A DNA stretch of 64,000 nt from Panicum virgatum (taxonomy: Eukaryota; Streptophyta; Magnoliopsida; Poales; Poaceae). The notes under the pieces were generated by a model. The model ran no database searches and had not been told where the DNA came from. It saw only the letters and a program-made list of their open reading frames with translations. The stretch lies in NCBI RefSeq assembly GCF_016808335.1, contig NC_053149.1, positions 37,712,118-37,776,117 of the forward strand, read 5' to 3'. The translations under genes and the position numbers were made by a program. Below are positions 22,491 through 34,706 of this stretch, piece by piece; position 1 is the stretch's first letter; every line of letters starts with the position of its first letter.

Positions 22491-23393
22491 AACGGCGTGG
22501 CTGGGTGTCTGTGGCCGGAGGTTGTGCCCAGACACAAAGAAACGATCAGACTTCCTAGCTAGTTACTTATGCCTTTTCGTCCATAACTGATCAGAGACAG
22601 GGAAGGAGTATGTGTAAAGAGACAGTGCCACTGCTTTCACTTATTGGCGACGAGCATTCCATTGCACCAACCGCTTCCATAGTCCCAAATTTGAGTGCTT
22701 CTGCACTTGGCTACATGAGCATCTTGCGCTCCAGTATAGTACGCTGCTAAGTTCACTGCTTGAAAAACCTCCATTAGTACTGGGCAGGAACCCCCCTGTT
22801 TGTACCAGGCGCCCGCCTGGCCGGTACTAAGTGCGCCATCACTTAATACCGGTCAACCCGCCTGGTGTTACCGACCGGTACTCAAGTGCCTACCACCCAG
22901 GCGCACCTGGTGCAGCCATTTAGTATCGGTTGGTAATATCTATCTTTTTTTTTCGATTTTTTATTTTTTTAGGTTTCAACTAATTCATATTTGTGTACGT
23001 TTGCGTATTCTTATTCGTGTATGTCTGCATATTCGTATTCTTGTACGTCTTCGTATTCATATATATTCGTATCTAGCGTACAAGAGAATACATTTATTAT
23101 AATTATATACACTTAAAATATTATATGTACTTCTAATATGTGCTAATAATGCACTCGGGATTCATAATATACTACGGGTGATAAAAAATTTGTACAATAC
23201 ATAAAAAAGCAATATATAAAGTTACATATACCATGATGTACAAGAATGAATTTTTTGCAAGTCTGATGTGTAACCAGCTGGAGAAATAGTATTGAGCACG
23301 CTCGATTCCATACATTCATTAGAGATAGAACACTCACATATATTAACAGAAAATATTTGTACATGCAACTTGTATGTTCTTTTAAATCATGAT

Positions 23394-23820
23394 CATAGTT
23401 TTAAATAGCGGGCTATGATAAATAGCGGCGTATTTTTTCCCGAGGCTATAGCGGGCTATGACAAATAGCGGTTTACCACTAAACCATAAAAAATACAAGT
23501 AATAGATGCACAAAAACATAATAATTAGCGAATTTCATAAACATAAATATGTTTCTAGAGCTATGAGAACATTACTTAAGTTGACAATGCAATAAAAATC
23601 ATACAATTAAATATTTATTTGTCCAAAAGACCAAAACAGTAGCACTAAGCTAAGGATAAAAGCTATAGCGGAGCTAAAGCTATGCTATTTAGCGCAGCTA
23701 TAGCTCAATTTAGCGTCCATAGCTGTCATAGTGGCACAAATACAAATAGCGTAGCGGGAACCCTCTAAAAAGGCTATGGCGGGGCTATAACGAGGCTATA
23801 GCCCGCTATTTAAAACCATG
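23394..23820. mobile_element. hAT-type element made of TAGCGGGCTATAG motifs, nested in the CACTA
   Basis: The 427-bp element starts CATAGTTTTAAATAGCGGGC and ends in the inverted version (GCCCGCTATTTAAAACCATG). Flanks are ATCATGAT and ATCACGAT, an 8-bp duplication with one mismatch. Both subterminal parts consist of variants of AGCGGGCTATAG, with an AT-rich centre. No coding frame. Confidence 0.85.
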
Positions 23821-26800
23821 ATCACGATATATAGATTAAAATCAACAAACAGATACAAACACAAAGTGGAAATTAATATTCACAAATTATATGCTTTGAG
23901 CAACAATGTGCAAATGATATATTGCACTACTCACATAAATGCAGTAGTTTCTTTTCTTAACAAAAGAGGTCAGCAGTATTTTGTCGAGGAGAGCAAAAGA
24001 AGAGCACAAATCTAGCAGGTGGTGTAATGAAAGATTGTGGACACTATGTGTTATAAATTTATAGGCCTTCGTCCAACTCATATTCCTGAAAAAAAGAACT
24101 ACACAGCCCATTACTGAATTGCAACAAAAACTTGCAAATAATTGGCCGCAAAGGAATATATGGGGCAAGGAAGAAGTGCATGTCAATGGCATAATAATAA
24201 ACTCAAAAGATTTTTTTTTTTCAGGCAACATCTACTCAAGTGTCCTGATAAAATTAGGACACCATCTGAAAAGCATGATCAACTTGACATTTGTTTTCTA
24301 GGCATGCAAAGGATAATTGCTCGGACAATCTCATATAGGATTAATGGAGCAATCTCTAGATTTGCACAAGGATGTCACAAAGGAATAATATAGCAGATTT
24401 CAGTCGAAGGATCCGAAGAAAGCACTTATATAGGTTTGATGATCTACTCACACAACAAACTGTGAAACTAAGGAAAGGAATCTCCTATATAGCACTAATG
24501 CAGCATGGCAATGCAGTTCAGATCAGATTGCTTGCCAAAACTAATGCAACTTACCAAAAGGGCAATGGCTGTTGACAGGTAGCTGTGTAACCTAGAAACA
24601 AAAGGTCGAACTTCTCCCTCGACCTGAGCGAGAATCTAACTTATTACCTGAGACGTTCAAGAAGGCTGAGTTCCCATCACGCTCCCAGCACATGAATCGT
24701 CATCCTCTGCAGGCCCTCCTAAACTCTATTGCAATCACTGCAGCATATATGCAGCGAAATATGCTGATACATGTTAGCTGGAACATTACATAAGTGAATA
24801 TATGGAAAGATAAATCCAATATAGAGGAATATATTGAAAGAGCAAGCTATTAGATCAATATCGGTACTGTCAACCAGATTGGTTTGAGATAAAAACCTGA
24901 TCTCACTCTACTCAGGAAAAAAGCATAAAAGCATCTAAGATCCTGCACTACTATCATGTGAATAAAAGCTAAATGATACCGCTGGACCCAATTGATTGAA
25001 TCTGTTCAGCATGTTGCTTCCAGAACCAACTTGAGGCATCTGAATTTTCTGATGAAATGGCAAGTTGCCATCTGTATTTTCAGAAAACCATCACAGGAGT
25101 GTCAGGTTTTGGTTTTCCTCCACGGTGAGAGTGTCCATCATATAAGAAGAGGCCATTGCACCTTGAGTACCATAGAACCATATTATTTTAAAAGTTTAGT
25201 AGAACACTATGGCAGTAGCACATACAGGAATTCATCTTCATCAATGCACATACAGGAATTCAAGTAGTTCTGTGCCCCTGCATTGCTACGGACGAAAAAA
25301 AATCCCCTGGTTAGCATTATTGTTAGCACTTCGGAGATCTCTTTATTTCCTTTTCCACCGCACAACAAGATGTCACTCCAATCCCCTTCATGCTGCTAAC
25401 AAAACTGCATTAATGGTGGAGCTCAGCCCGATGGCCGCCTGTTTGGACTTGCCCTGTTGGCTGTCGAACCAGAAGGACATAAGCGCTCAGCGGGTATGGC
25501 GAAGCTTGGAGAGGCAACATTCCTTGATATATTTGCTAAATGAAAATTGATGTTTGCCTTTCCCAGAAAGATAGGAACAATATAAGATTTGATCATGAAA
25601 CTCTCAGCGCACACAATGCTTTAACTTCAAGAAATAATTGAGGATAACAGAAAGAGGTAAAAGAAACCAAAGGTTCACCTGACAATTTAGTTTCTGAAAC
25701 TTTTGACCAATTGTATCAAACAATGTTCTCTAATTGTTTGTTTGTTGTTTTCAAACATTATAGTCTTACAAAAATAAATAAGTCATAGAACATGACAGAC
25801 ATTGAGACAACGATTGGTACTTACTAAAATAGAAGACAGCCGTTTTCCTCCTCATCCTGCCATTCGGCTACATCTCTCGAGATAGGAAAAATGGTCCTAG
25901 CTGAATCTAACTGCAATCAGCATCAGACACAGGCATATAGCCAATTCAAGGCTGCCGCACACTTGACATGAACAAACGCATGCTTAGTTCCAATCTCACA
26001 CAGGGAAACAATAATCAATTGCCAAACAGACTGGACTTATCCTCTCGATGCCCGTTGGTAGCGCAACTGTGCCTGGACGAACTCCGGTGAAGACCTCGCG
26101 GGCTCATGCCAGACATTCGCTGGCAGAACCGCTGCACAGCGGCTGGCGTGGCCATCACCTGGGCCCCCCTCGCACCAACGCATCCCTCGCACCTGCGGGC
26201 GTCTCTCAAGGAGAGGCGGACCTCCTGTAGGCCGGCGGCGGGTGCCGGAGATCGATACCCCGGCGGCAAGCCGAGGTCCACCGGGGAGGCCGGAGGCGTC
26301 CGCGACCCGCCGGAGAGGCCGACGTAGCCGCAAATTTCAAGCAGACGGGGGCGCGCCCGCGTCCTAGGAGCGAGGGCGAGGCCGGCAGCGCCGCGCATCG
26401 ATGACGAAGCGTGGGGGAGGCCAGATGCGTCCGCGCGTGCGAAGATCCGGATGCGGCGCGCCGATGGCAGAGCGACGGGTGAGGTGAGGCCGGGGCAACG
26501 GCGGTCGAGGGCGCCGGGGGCGGTGCGGCGGTCAAGGGTGTCGGGGTCGGCGCGGCGGACGTCGGCGAGGGGCGGAGGCGGCGCTGCGGGACAAGCAGGG
26601 CCGGGGCCGGGCGACACGGTGAGTCTGGGGCGGCGGCATGCGAGGGGAGGCGGCGCGCCGGGAGCGTGGTGGTCGTCGAGGGTGTCGGGGTCGGCGCTGA
26701 CGCGCGGCGGCGGACCTCCGGGGTCGAGCACGATCGAGCGTGGGGGACGGCGACAGAGCGGTCGAGTAGCGCGCGGGCCGACGCGGCACGTCGTCGGTCG

Positions 26801-26929
26801 AGGAGCGCGCGAGCGGGATGGCGGTCTTGGACGGCGTCGGTGTCAGGTGGGACGTCGGTGAGCGAGCGGGACGGCGGCCGGCGACGACGACGAGAGGGAG
26901 ACCGAGGGGAATGAAATCGATCTAAGTCC
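23821..26929 (-). other. Left half of the CACTA, no product recognised
   Basis: This part contains only short frames. From 26050 to 26900 it is very GC-rich, with overlapping Pro/Arg/Ser-rich frames on both strands that look like composition effects. Because a TATA motif and subterminal-type repeats lie immediately to the right, this may once have held a second leftward gene (the position of a TNPA-like gene in En/Spm), but no homology supports it. Confidence 0.4.
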
Positions 26930-27125
26930 CAGAGTATATATATAGGGATACCAGTACGCCCGATACTAAACTGGCTCCCTGTATATTTAGTACCGGATGC
27001 TACCAAGGCCCGATACTTAATATGGACACTTTAGTACCGGACCAATGTTTTGCCCGGTACTAAACTGCCTCCACCGGCAGGAAATTTCGTGGAGGCAGTT
27101 TAACCGAGCCAAAGCCTTGCCCGCT
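26930..27125 (-). promoter_or_regulatory. Internal block of subterminal-type repeats with a TATA motif
   Basis: Four or more variants of (T)AGTACCGGA/CCCGATACTAAA, the words that fill the CACTA ends, occur here in the middle of the element. Just left of them the minus strand carries CTATATATATA (about 26935-26946). The layout (subterminal repeats, then TATA, then GC-rich leader) copies the right end of the same element. Either this is a second promoter or the scar of an older nested CACTA; no CACTA terminus was found. Confidence 0.6.
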
Positions 27126-27573
27126 ACTAAAACAAAAAAATTAATATTTTGCAGGCATTATTTTGGTAATGGATTATGCATTTCTAATATGTAAGAAATT
27201 GATAAATGCATTTAAAATAGAAGGATATAATATTTTGAACATGCAAAATTATTGTATGGTACTTTTCATTATCAAAATTTTGTAGAATATAGGTATATAC
27301 GTATAAAAATTGTTTTATTTTCCTTTTAAATATTTTTGGTGTGTAACATATTTAAAAAAATTCATGAAAATGCTAATATATGCTACTTAGATCAAGAAAA
27401 ATAGTAATAGTGGAGTAGACAATGAAGGGGATCATGTTGAAGAAGGAAACACAGAACGAGCAATTAATACATAGGTAAACAATACTAATTGATATTATTT
27501 ATGACCACAAAAAATATATATTATTACATAAATTACTTGATCAAATGAACAATAAAGTAAGACATAATGGATA

Positions 27574-30500
27574 CTATGACTTAACATTATTTAATGAAAC
27601 ATTTATAATTTTCCTTTTGACGAGCGTCCCTTGGTCGTGATCGTGGCGTAAATAAGGAGCGTCCTCTTTGACTAACAAGATGCTTGGGTCAACATCAACT
27701 GAGAACGGAGGACGGTCATCAAACTGATCAAAGTCTTCTGGCTTATCCGAAATATCCTCAACTCCAATGATTTTTCGTTTTCCTGGTAGAACTATGTGGC
27801 GTTTTGTCTCGTCGTCGAACTTGACTGAATTTTTCCTAGGCTTGCTTGACATATTCTTCACGTAGAACACATGTGCGACATCTTTCGCTAAGACGAATGG
27901 TTCGTCTTTATATCCAATTTTTTTGAAGTCCACAATTGTCATCCCATACTGATATATCGTTATGCCTCCTCCAGCTCAGTTCACCCATTGGCACCGAAAC
28001 AAAGGAATCATCAAAGGCCCATATTCTAGTTTCCATATCTCCTGTATGACTCCGAAGTAGCTGTCCTTATTTCCATCATTGCCTATTGCATCTATACGTA
28101 CATCACTATTTTGGTTGGTGCTCTTTTCGTCTTGAGCCCTTGTGTAAAATGTGTACCCATTAATCTCGTACCCTTGGTACTGCATGATTGTCATTGATGG
28201 GCCCCTTGCCCGCCATTGAAGTTTCTTTGCAATCGTGCCGTCACCCATCAATTTTGCTCTAAGCCAAACAACAAAGTTATCTATGTGATGCCTTGTAATC
28301 CAGGCCTCAGGCTTCCATGGGTTTTCAGACCGTACGATATTCATGTGCTCATCCATATATGGAGCCACGAGGGATAAATTTTGTAGAATGGTGAAGTTTG
28401 CTTTGCGGATTTCACTTTCTGGGTAGATTTCTTCCCTAGTATGCCCTTTCCCTTTAGTCTCCCCTCGTGGCGTGACATGGGGACCCCAATTGGATTAAGA
28501 TCTTCAATAAAGTCAACACAAAACTCAATGACCTCCTCTGTTCCATAGCCCTTGGAGATACATCCTTCTGGTCGAGAATGATTGCGAACATACTTCTTAA
28601 AAACTGCTATGTATCTCTCGAAAGGGAACATGTTGTGTAGGAATATAGGTCCCAAAATATTTATCTCTTTGACAATATGAACCAAGAGATGTGTCATAAT
28701 ATTAAAGAACGAAGGTGGAAACACCATCTCAAAGCTGATAAGGTATTGCACAACGTCATTCAGTAGTTGTATGAGCTTCTCCAGATCGATTGCCTTCTGT
28801 GAAATTTCATTGAGAAAAGCACATAACCTCACGATTGTGTCATCAGGGCGTGACAGTCATGAGACTCTAAATTTGTCCAATCTAACATTCTCCAGTAGAA
28901 TATCCCTCAACGCAACTGGAAGCAATTGTGTCATCGGGACATGACAGTTGTAAGACTTTAAATTTGTCAACTTTTTTTCCTTCATGTTTAATCTTCCTTG
29001 TATATTTGACAAGTACCCGGACGGTACCTTTATACTATTCAAGCAATCAAACATGCTTTGCTTCTCCTCTATACTGAGAGTGTAGCTAGCAAGACACAAG
29101 TAGTGTTGTCCCTTCTCTCTTTTCTCATGTCGAAGATCTTTTCGTTGTTTCATTTCTTTCAGGTCACGTCTTGCTTCCAGTGTATCTTTTCCCCGACCAT
29201 AAGTACCAAGGAAACCTAGTACATTCACGCAAAGATTTTTTGTCAGGTGCATGACGTCATTTGTGTTGCGGACCTCCAAGACTTTCCAATAAGGTAGCTC
29301 TCACAATATAGACTTCTTTTTCCACATTGGTGCATGCCCGTTTTCATCATTCAGAACTGGTTGGCTGCCGCGACCCTTTCTGAACACTACATGAACATCA
29401 TTTATCATCGAGAAAACACGCTTTCCGTCACAAAACATAGGCTTAGCACGAGTGTTCGGTTCTTCTTTGAAATGTTTCTCTTTCCTTCTAAAGGGGTGTC
29501 TGAGGGGAAGAAATCGACGATGGCCCATATACACGACCTTCCGACAATTTTTCAGGTACAAGCTGTCGGTTTCAACTAGACAATGGGTGCAGGCCTGATA
29601 TCCCTTGTTCGATTGCCCGGACAAGTTGCTAAGTGCAGGTGAATCATTGATGGTTATGAAAAACAATGCTCGTAGGTCGAAATTCTCATGTTTGTACTCG
29701 TCCCATACACATATACCTTCTCTCTTCCACAACAATAAAAACTCATCAACCAAGGGTCTTAAGTACACACCAAAATCGTTGTCAGGTTGTTTCGAGCCTT
29801 GGATAAGTGCCGGCATCAATATATACTTCCTCTTCATGCATTGCCAAGAAGGAAGGTTGAACATACAAAGGGTCACAGGGCATGTACTGTGACTGCTTCC
29901 CCACTCGTCGAATGGATTCATTCCATCTGTACTTAAACCAAACCTTATATTCCTTGGGTCGCTGTGAAAATTTGGGAATTGTCTATCCACGTTTCTCCAC
30001 TGAGACCCATCTACAGGGTGTCTCATCATCTGATCTTGCTTACGCTCTTCCTTGTGCCACCGCATCAGCTTAGCGTTTGTTTTGTTTCTTGACAAGCGCT
30101 TCAAGCGTGGTATCATCGGAAAATACCTCATCACCTTAGTGGGAACTTTTTTCTTTGCGGGCTCACCGTCGACAACACCAGGATCATTTTGCTTGATTTT
30201 ATACCGCTTTGCGCCACAGACAGGACATGCATCCATTTCCTCATATTCACCGCGATAGAGGATACAATCATTAGGACATACGTGAATCTTCTGTACGTCC
30301 AACCCAAGAGGGCAAACAATCTTTTTGGCTTCATACGTTGTAGGGGGCAGTTCGTTCCCCTCTGGAAGCATGTTCTTTACAATTCCTGGTAGCTCCTCAA
30401 ATCTCTTATCAGAAACACCATTGGCTGCCTTCCACTGCAGCATTTCCAGTGTGGTACCCAATTTTTTAACCCCTGTTTGCAATCTGGATACAACATTTTC

Positions 30501-30961
30501 CTGTGATACTCCAACATCTTCTCAAACTTCTTTGACTCCTTCGAAGTTTCAGAGTCTCTGTGTGCATCAACTAAAATCTAACCTAGTTCGTCAGGTGGTT
30601 GTTCTTCAGCAGGATTTTCTTCTGCCTCATGCATTGGTTCATCTTTAAAGCCACCCGCTTCATACAAGTGAGCCCAGTCTGGGATGTGATCATCATCATT
30701 ATCTTCTTTATTGTCTTCCATCGAAACTCCAAGTTCACCGTGCTTGGTGCAAAGAGTATAGTTATCCATGAAACCCTTTTCAAAAAGGTGGACATATAGA
30801 GTATATCTTTTTGAGAACTCCTTTTGATTTCTGCAAATGCGGCATGGACAGAACATGAAATCTTTCGACGACTTGTGGGCCTCAGCAGCATCGAGGAAAG
30901 TTTTAAGACAGTTAATCCACGTCATTGTGCACCGCTCGCCGTAGATCCATTGTCGATCCAT
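27574..30961 (-). pseudogene. CACTA TNP2-type transposase pseudogene
   Basis: Read leftward, the pieces give the standard order: a transposase-associated domain (30961-30578, with FMFCPCRICRN and HLFEKGFM), the Tnp2 core (30482-29301, with PNDCILYRGEYEEMDACPVC and FGLSTDGMNPF), a DUF4218 region (28832-28341, with FPPSFFNIMTHLLVHIVKEI), then DUF4216 (about 28200-27574, with GYKDEPFVLAKDVAHVFYV). Lesions: TAG for the usual Gln after PDELG (about 30575), a one-base loss in an A run (about 30453), TGA for Trp after KKKSI (about 29300), a local duplication with stop (about 28855) and TGA after CQWVN (27976). It would catalyse CACTA excision and insertion if intact. It is dead. Confidence 0.93.
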
Positions 30962-31198
30962 CTACAAATAATATATTCTCGTTGCATAAGCAATTTCATT
31001 CATGGAAAGGAACTTCACAGTTTTGTATTAACGAATAATATTATTACATCCAACACAATTTATTCAACAACACATGAGTTTCCAACCATCTAGCATGATC
31101 TAGTCAACACTACATATATAGATTGCATTCGAAAGCGAACACAAACATCCCAACAACCAACATGCAACTTAAAAATTCGCACAACAACACATAGGTTT

Positions 31199-31507
31199 TC
31201 AACTGTCCTTGCGTGGGAACGCAGAATACTCTGACGGATTTCTTGCTGGCGCAGAAGAAGATGGCGGAGCTGGAACCTCTGGGTTTGGTGGTGACGAACC
31301 GTAACGCCGCAACAAATCCTCAAGATCAAACGGAGGTTCCTCGCCCCTTGCCACACATTCTCTATATTCTTTTTCCAAATAACGGAGCGCTGCCCTATGA
31401 AAAGCGCTAGGTTTCTTGGACCGACGACCTACTGGAGTTGTGCCCTTCTCTCTAGAAGGACAACGATCACCCCCACCAGCGCCACTCCCTCCAGCTGTAG
31501 AAGCCAT
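31199..31507 (-). CDS. Intact 102-codon ORF upstream of the transposase, unknown function
   Basis: The frame encodes a hydrophilic protein with a Gly/Ser-rich start (MASTAGGSGAGGG), a basic stretch (KGTTPVGRRSKKP), a probable amphipathic helix (AFHRAALRYLEKEYRECVAR) and a Pro/Ser-rich tail (PNPEVPAPPSSSAPARNP). I do not recognise it. It lies about 240 bases upstream of the transposase on the same strand, within the CACTA, and is uninterrupted while the transposase carries several lesions. It may be a separate small protein or the first exon of a spliced transcript, since AAGGACA/GTTGAA at its end could be a weak donor. Confidence 0.5.
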   Translation of the reverse strand: MASTAGGSGAGGGDRCPSREKGTTPVGRRSKKPSAFHRAALRYLEKEYRECVARGEEPPFDLEDLLRRYGSSPPNPEVPAPPSSSAPARNPSEYSAFPRKDS

Positions 31508-31509
31508 AT

Positions 31510-32110
31510 TTAATGAAAAACACTTTTATTTTTCACAACAATACAAATTCTTATAATTACAATAAAACCCGAATAAATTCTTACAATTACAATAAACCTC
31601 GAAACAAACTCTTACATTTACAATGTAAATATTAATTACTATTACAATTACAATGATCACATTAATTACTCTTACAAATAACAATGAAAACATATACAAA
31701 ACACCAATAACTACTCTCACAATTATAATTAAAATATTGACATCATTATATTCTCATATTCGAGTTTCACATGCACTTACCATGAAGTCTGAAATGTAAT
31801 CAAATTAGAGTTGCTATTGAGGCATTAGTCATCATTGTGTACCGTGCTCTGTCATAGCTTTGTCTAAACCCTTATTCTTTGTCGGTCCTGACCTCACTCT
31901 ATCTTCATAATGAAGGGTCTAGAAAGATCTGTGACAGAGCAGGCACGATGTGACTAATGCCCCAATAGCAACACTAATTCATTTACATTTCACACTTGCT
32001 GGTAAGTGTCTGTGAACTACAATACAAAATCACATTAATTCTCAATCAAAAAAATCTGAATAAATTAATTAAAATAAATCTCTATAACTCCTAATTATTT
32101 TGACACCCTT
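31510..32110. other. AT-rich non-coding part of the CACTA
   Basis: No frame or element recognised. Imperfect inverted words (ACATTTCAGACTTCATGG-like against TTTCACACTTGC) and a repeated CAATTACAATAAA motif are present. Confidence 0.4.
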
Positions 32111-32181
32111 CAGTTTCAGGCGAACACTCTTTTCAATATCTAGAAACCATTTAGAAGAAAAAAATCTTTATTTTGGAAAAT

Positions 32182-32497
32182 GTATATGTCGGTAACCTCG
32201 ACCCTGCGGTGATGACACTGACTTTCGGGGGACACGGTGCGGTACAAGGACGTCACCAATAGGCCAGTCGTAACACCAATATTTATGGTTGATAGGAACA
32301 CAGCACTTGGCACAGACAGCATGCTCGTTGATATGCTCTCAGAGCAACAACGGCCATGCTGACTGCGCCAAATGTTGCGTGCGTATCAAACGAAAGTGCT
32401 GGTGTTGCGACCAGGCCATTGGCGATGTCCTTATAGCGCATCGTGTATCCCCAAAATGTAGTGACATCACCATTAGATGGAGATTAACGACGTATAC
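32182..32497. repeat. Conserved imperfect hairpin in the CACTA right half
   Basis: Arms 32182-32323 and 32355-32497 pair with many mismatches around a loop of about 31 bases. Both arms, each read inward, translate to related strings (VRYKDVTNRPVVTP on the left, MRYKDIANGLVATP on the right), so the arms arose by inverted duplication of a coding-like segment. The same hairpin occurs in the small CACTA at 4604-4745/4777-4919. Confidence 0.75.
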
Positions 32498-33126
32498 TTG
32501 TTTCGGAATAATTTTTTAAGCTTTTAGATGGTTTCAATGTGAACCTGAATAAATACATCACTAGAGTGTCAAAACAATCCATTTATAATACAAAAAATTC
32601 TATTATACTTCTTTCAATAATTCATTATAAAAAATTTACTTTCCATATATGGTCATATATACAAGTAAATCATATGAACTCTCTAAACTCATTCTAAAAA
32701 TTTCCATTGTCCACGTATACTCATCTCATTCGAAAAATAAAAAATATACTACAGTCATTTCTAATATATAGAAAATGATTGAAAAACATCTCTACAAATT
32801 ATCCACATTCAACCTAGCCATAAAAGCTTCGCTCAAATTGAAGTCATGGGTTCTACATACCTCAAATCAATGAATAAATCAAATAAATCATGCTCATTCT
32901 CACTATTTCTAAAATCACAAATTCCTCAACTATAGAGCATAAAACGAAGTATGAAGACAATCAATAAAGAGAGAATGAAGTTGCAAATCTTTGGCACACT
33001 TGGATGAGTAGAACCCTCACTAAAACTGGAAAAAATGGCGGCACCTCTCTAAGGGGAAGAGGAACCTGAGCTCGAGCTGCTCTGGTGAAATAGAGCTGGC
33101 TCGGGCTTGGTGAGGAAGAAGGCGCC

Positions 33127-33134
33127 AATTTATA
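33127..33134 (-). promoter_or_regulatory. TATA box for leftward CACTA transcription
   Basis: The minus strand reads TATAAATT just inside the right subterminal repeats, with a pyrimidine-rich leader downstream. Position and conservation with the small CACTA at 5551-5557 support a promoter for the transposase transcript. Confidence 0.6.
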
Positions 33135-33477
33135 GTGGGCGCATTAGTACCGGCTGGTGGCTCGAGCCGGTACTAAAGCGCCACATTTAGTACCGGCTGG
33201 AGCCACTAGCCGGTACAAAATTTCCTGGTGGCCATTTAGTACCAGCCGGTACTAAATGGTCTCTAGCCGTTGGAGGCCGCTGTCAGTGGTGCACTTTAGT
33301 TCCTTTGGCCGCTGTCAGTGGTGCACTTTAGTGCCGGCTGGAGCCACCAGCCGGTACTAATCGGCTCCCGTGGGCACTGTTCCTTTGGCCCGGTACTAAA
33401 TTTGCACGTTTGTACCGGCCGAAACCATGACCGGTACTAATTGCCACGGACGAATGTGCAGTTTTCTAGTAGTGGTT

Positions 33478-34706
33478 GTATAGGACTGGGTGGATAACTG
33501 ACTGAGACCGCCTCTTGCACACAACCAAAATTCCCTTGTAGGGCACTTCAAAAAAGAAAAATTCCCTAGTAGGTTCTGCTTCATTATTCTCTTCCTTGTC
33601 ATATATGTAGACCATGCAAATATATTTTTAATTAACTGCGTTTCTTGAAACTAATGGCCATCATAATTTATTTATTTATTTGCTTTTGATGATAGCATTT
33701 CTTTTTTTTGTACATTATCTTATGATAAATTCATTATAACTTTTTTGTCAACCCTGTGACTTTGATGTTAAGCTAGAGGACGTCTAGTAATTTCCAACGT
33801 TGCTATAAAAATCCTATTACCTACTTTGATTACATGAGTATGTATGGACAAAAATCCCATGAAGTCGACGCCCTCCTGAATTGGTTAATTTCAAACGAAG
33901 AACAACATTAATGATTTTATGGTTCCTGGATACTCGGTTGAAAACGTAATAATTTGTTGTCCTCCGTACACATATAATCACAGTGGGGAATAGAAATTTT
34001 ACGCCAACACTGGAAATTACAAGAAGTTATACCTAGCTTAACATTAGGCAAGTCGGATGGCTGACCTAGCTAGCATAATCTAGTTTAAGTGGTGCACGTG
34101 ACGCATTCTCGGTCCGTCCTATCAGCAGTGGACAGCGAGATCCTCATGTAGCCAACGCAGAAGCAAACAAAGACCGTGGTGTGGTTGCCCATGAGCCCAT
34201 CATCTAGCGAAAGGACCTTTCTCTGCTACGCATGCAGTGTTGGATGAATCTAGCAAGTTTGCTTTACTAATTCTAGCCAACTCTTTTATTTGCTATTATC
34301 GGGCTAAATTAAAACGACTCTCAAATGGTTATGGTAACCAAATTTAAAGTAGCAAAACGATTATGTTTACTTTTAAAAAGATATCTGCCACAATACGTGA
34401 AGCTACCTTAGCTATGAAGGATGTGGCCTTCCCCAAGTTAGCTAGCAAGTATTCTATTATCCAAAGTCCTAGATAGTTGCTTCATAATTTTGTAAACAGA
34501 GATAATTTATTTCCTTTAAGAAATGTATTTGCCAAGTATTATATATACTTTGTGTGCACTCTTAAGTGTAACAACTTTTCTTATGTCTATTTGTAATTCG
34601 CCTAAGTCAACAGTCAAACAGAGAAACAAACACTTGTACCATATTGGCAGTAATTACACGTAGTACTAGCGCCGGCTTACTAGATTCCGTGTCCCTCTTT
34701 ATACAA
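33478..34706. other. Spacer without recognised genes
   Basis: AT-rich unique-looking DNA right of the CACTA. No long frames, element ends or RNA genes were recognised. Confidence 0.5.

Larger units (their letters stand above)
22754..33474 (-). mobile_element. 10.7-kb CACTA (En/Spm) element with decayed transposase
   Basis: The element starts CACTGCTTGAAAA (22754) and ends TTTTCTAGTAGTG (33474), flanked by the perfect 3-bp duplication GTT (22751-22753 and 33475-33477). Subterminal arrays of TAGTACCGGCTGG-type repeats occupy about 22780-22930 and 33140-33440. Genes run leftward from a TATA box near the right end: a 102-codon ORF and a TNP2-type transposase pseudogene. A third subterminal-type block lies internally at 26930-27125 next to a second TATA motif. 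A hAT MITE is nested at 23394-23820. Both termini are intact, but the transposase has stops and frameshifts, so movement would need a helper. Confidence 0.9.

Noticed and set aside
24119..25550. Short frames in the left half of the CACTA as exons of a captured gene
   Set aside because: No family motif is visible and no consistent exon chain with GT-AG junctions could be assembled.
26206..27006. 266-codon minus-strand frame in the CACTA
   Set aside because: It crosses the subterminal-type repeats and TATA motif and is Ser/Pro/Arg-rich low complexity, so it is probably non-coding.
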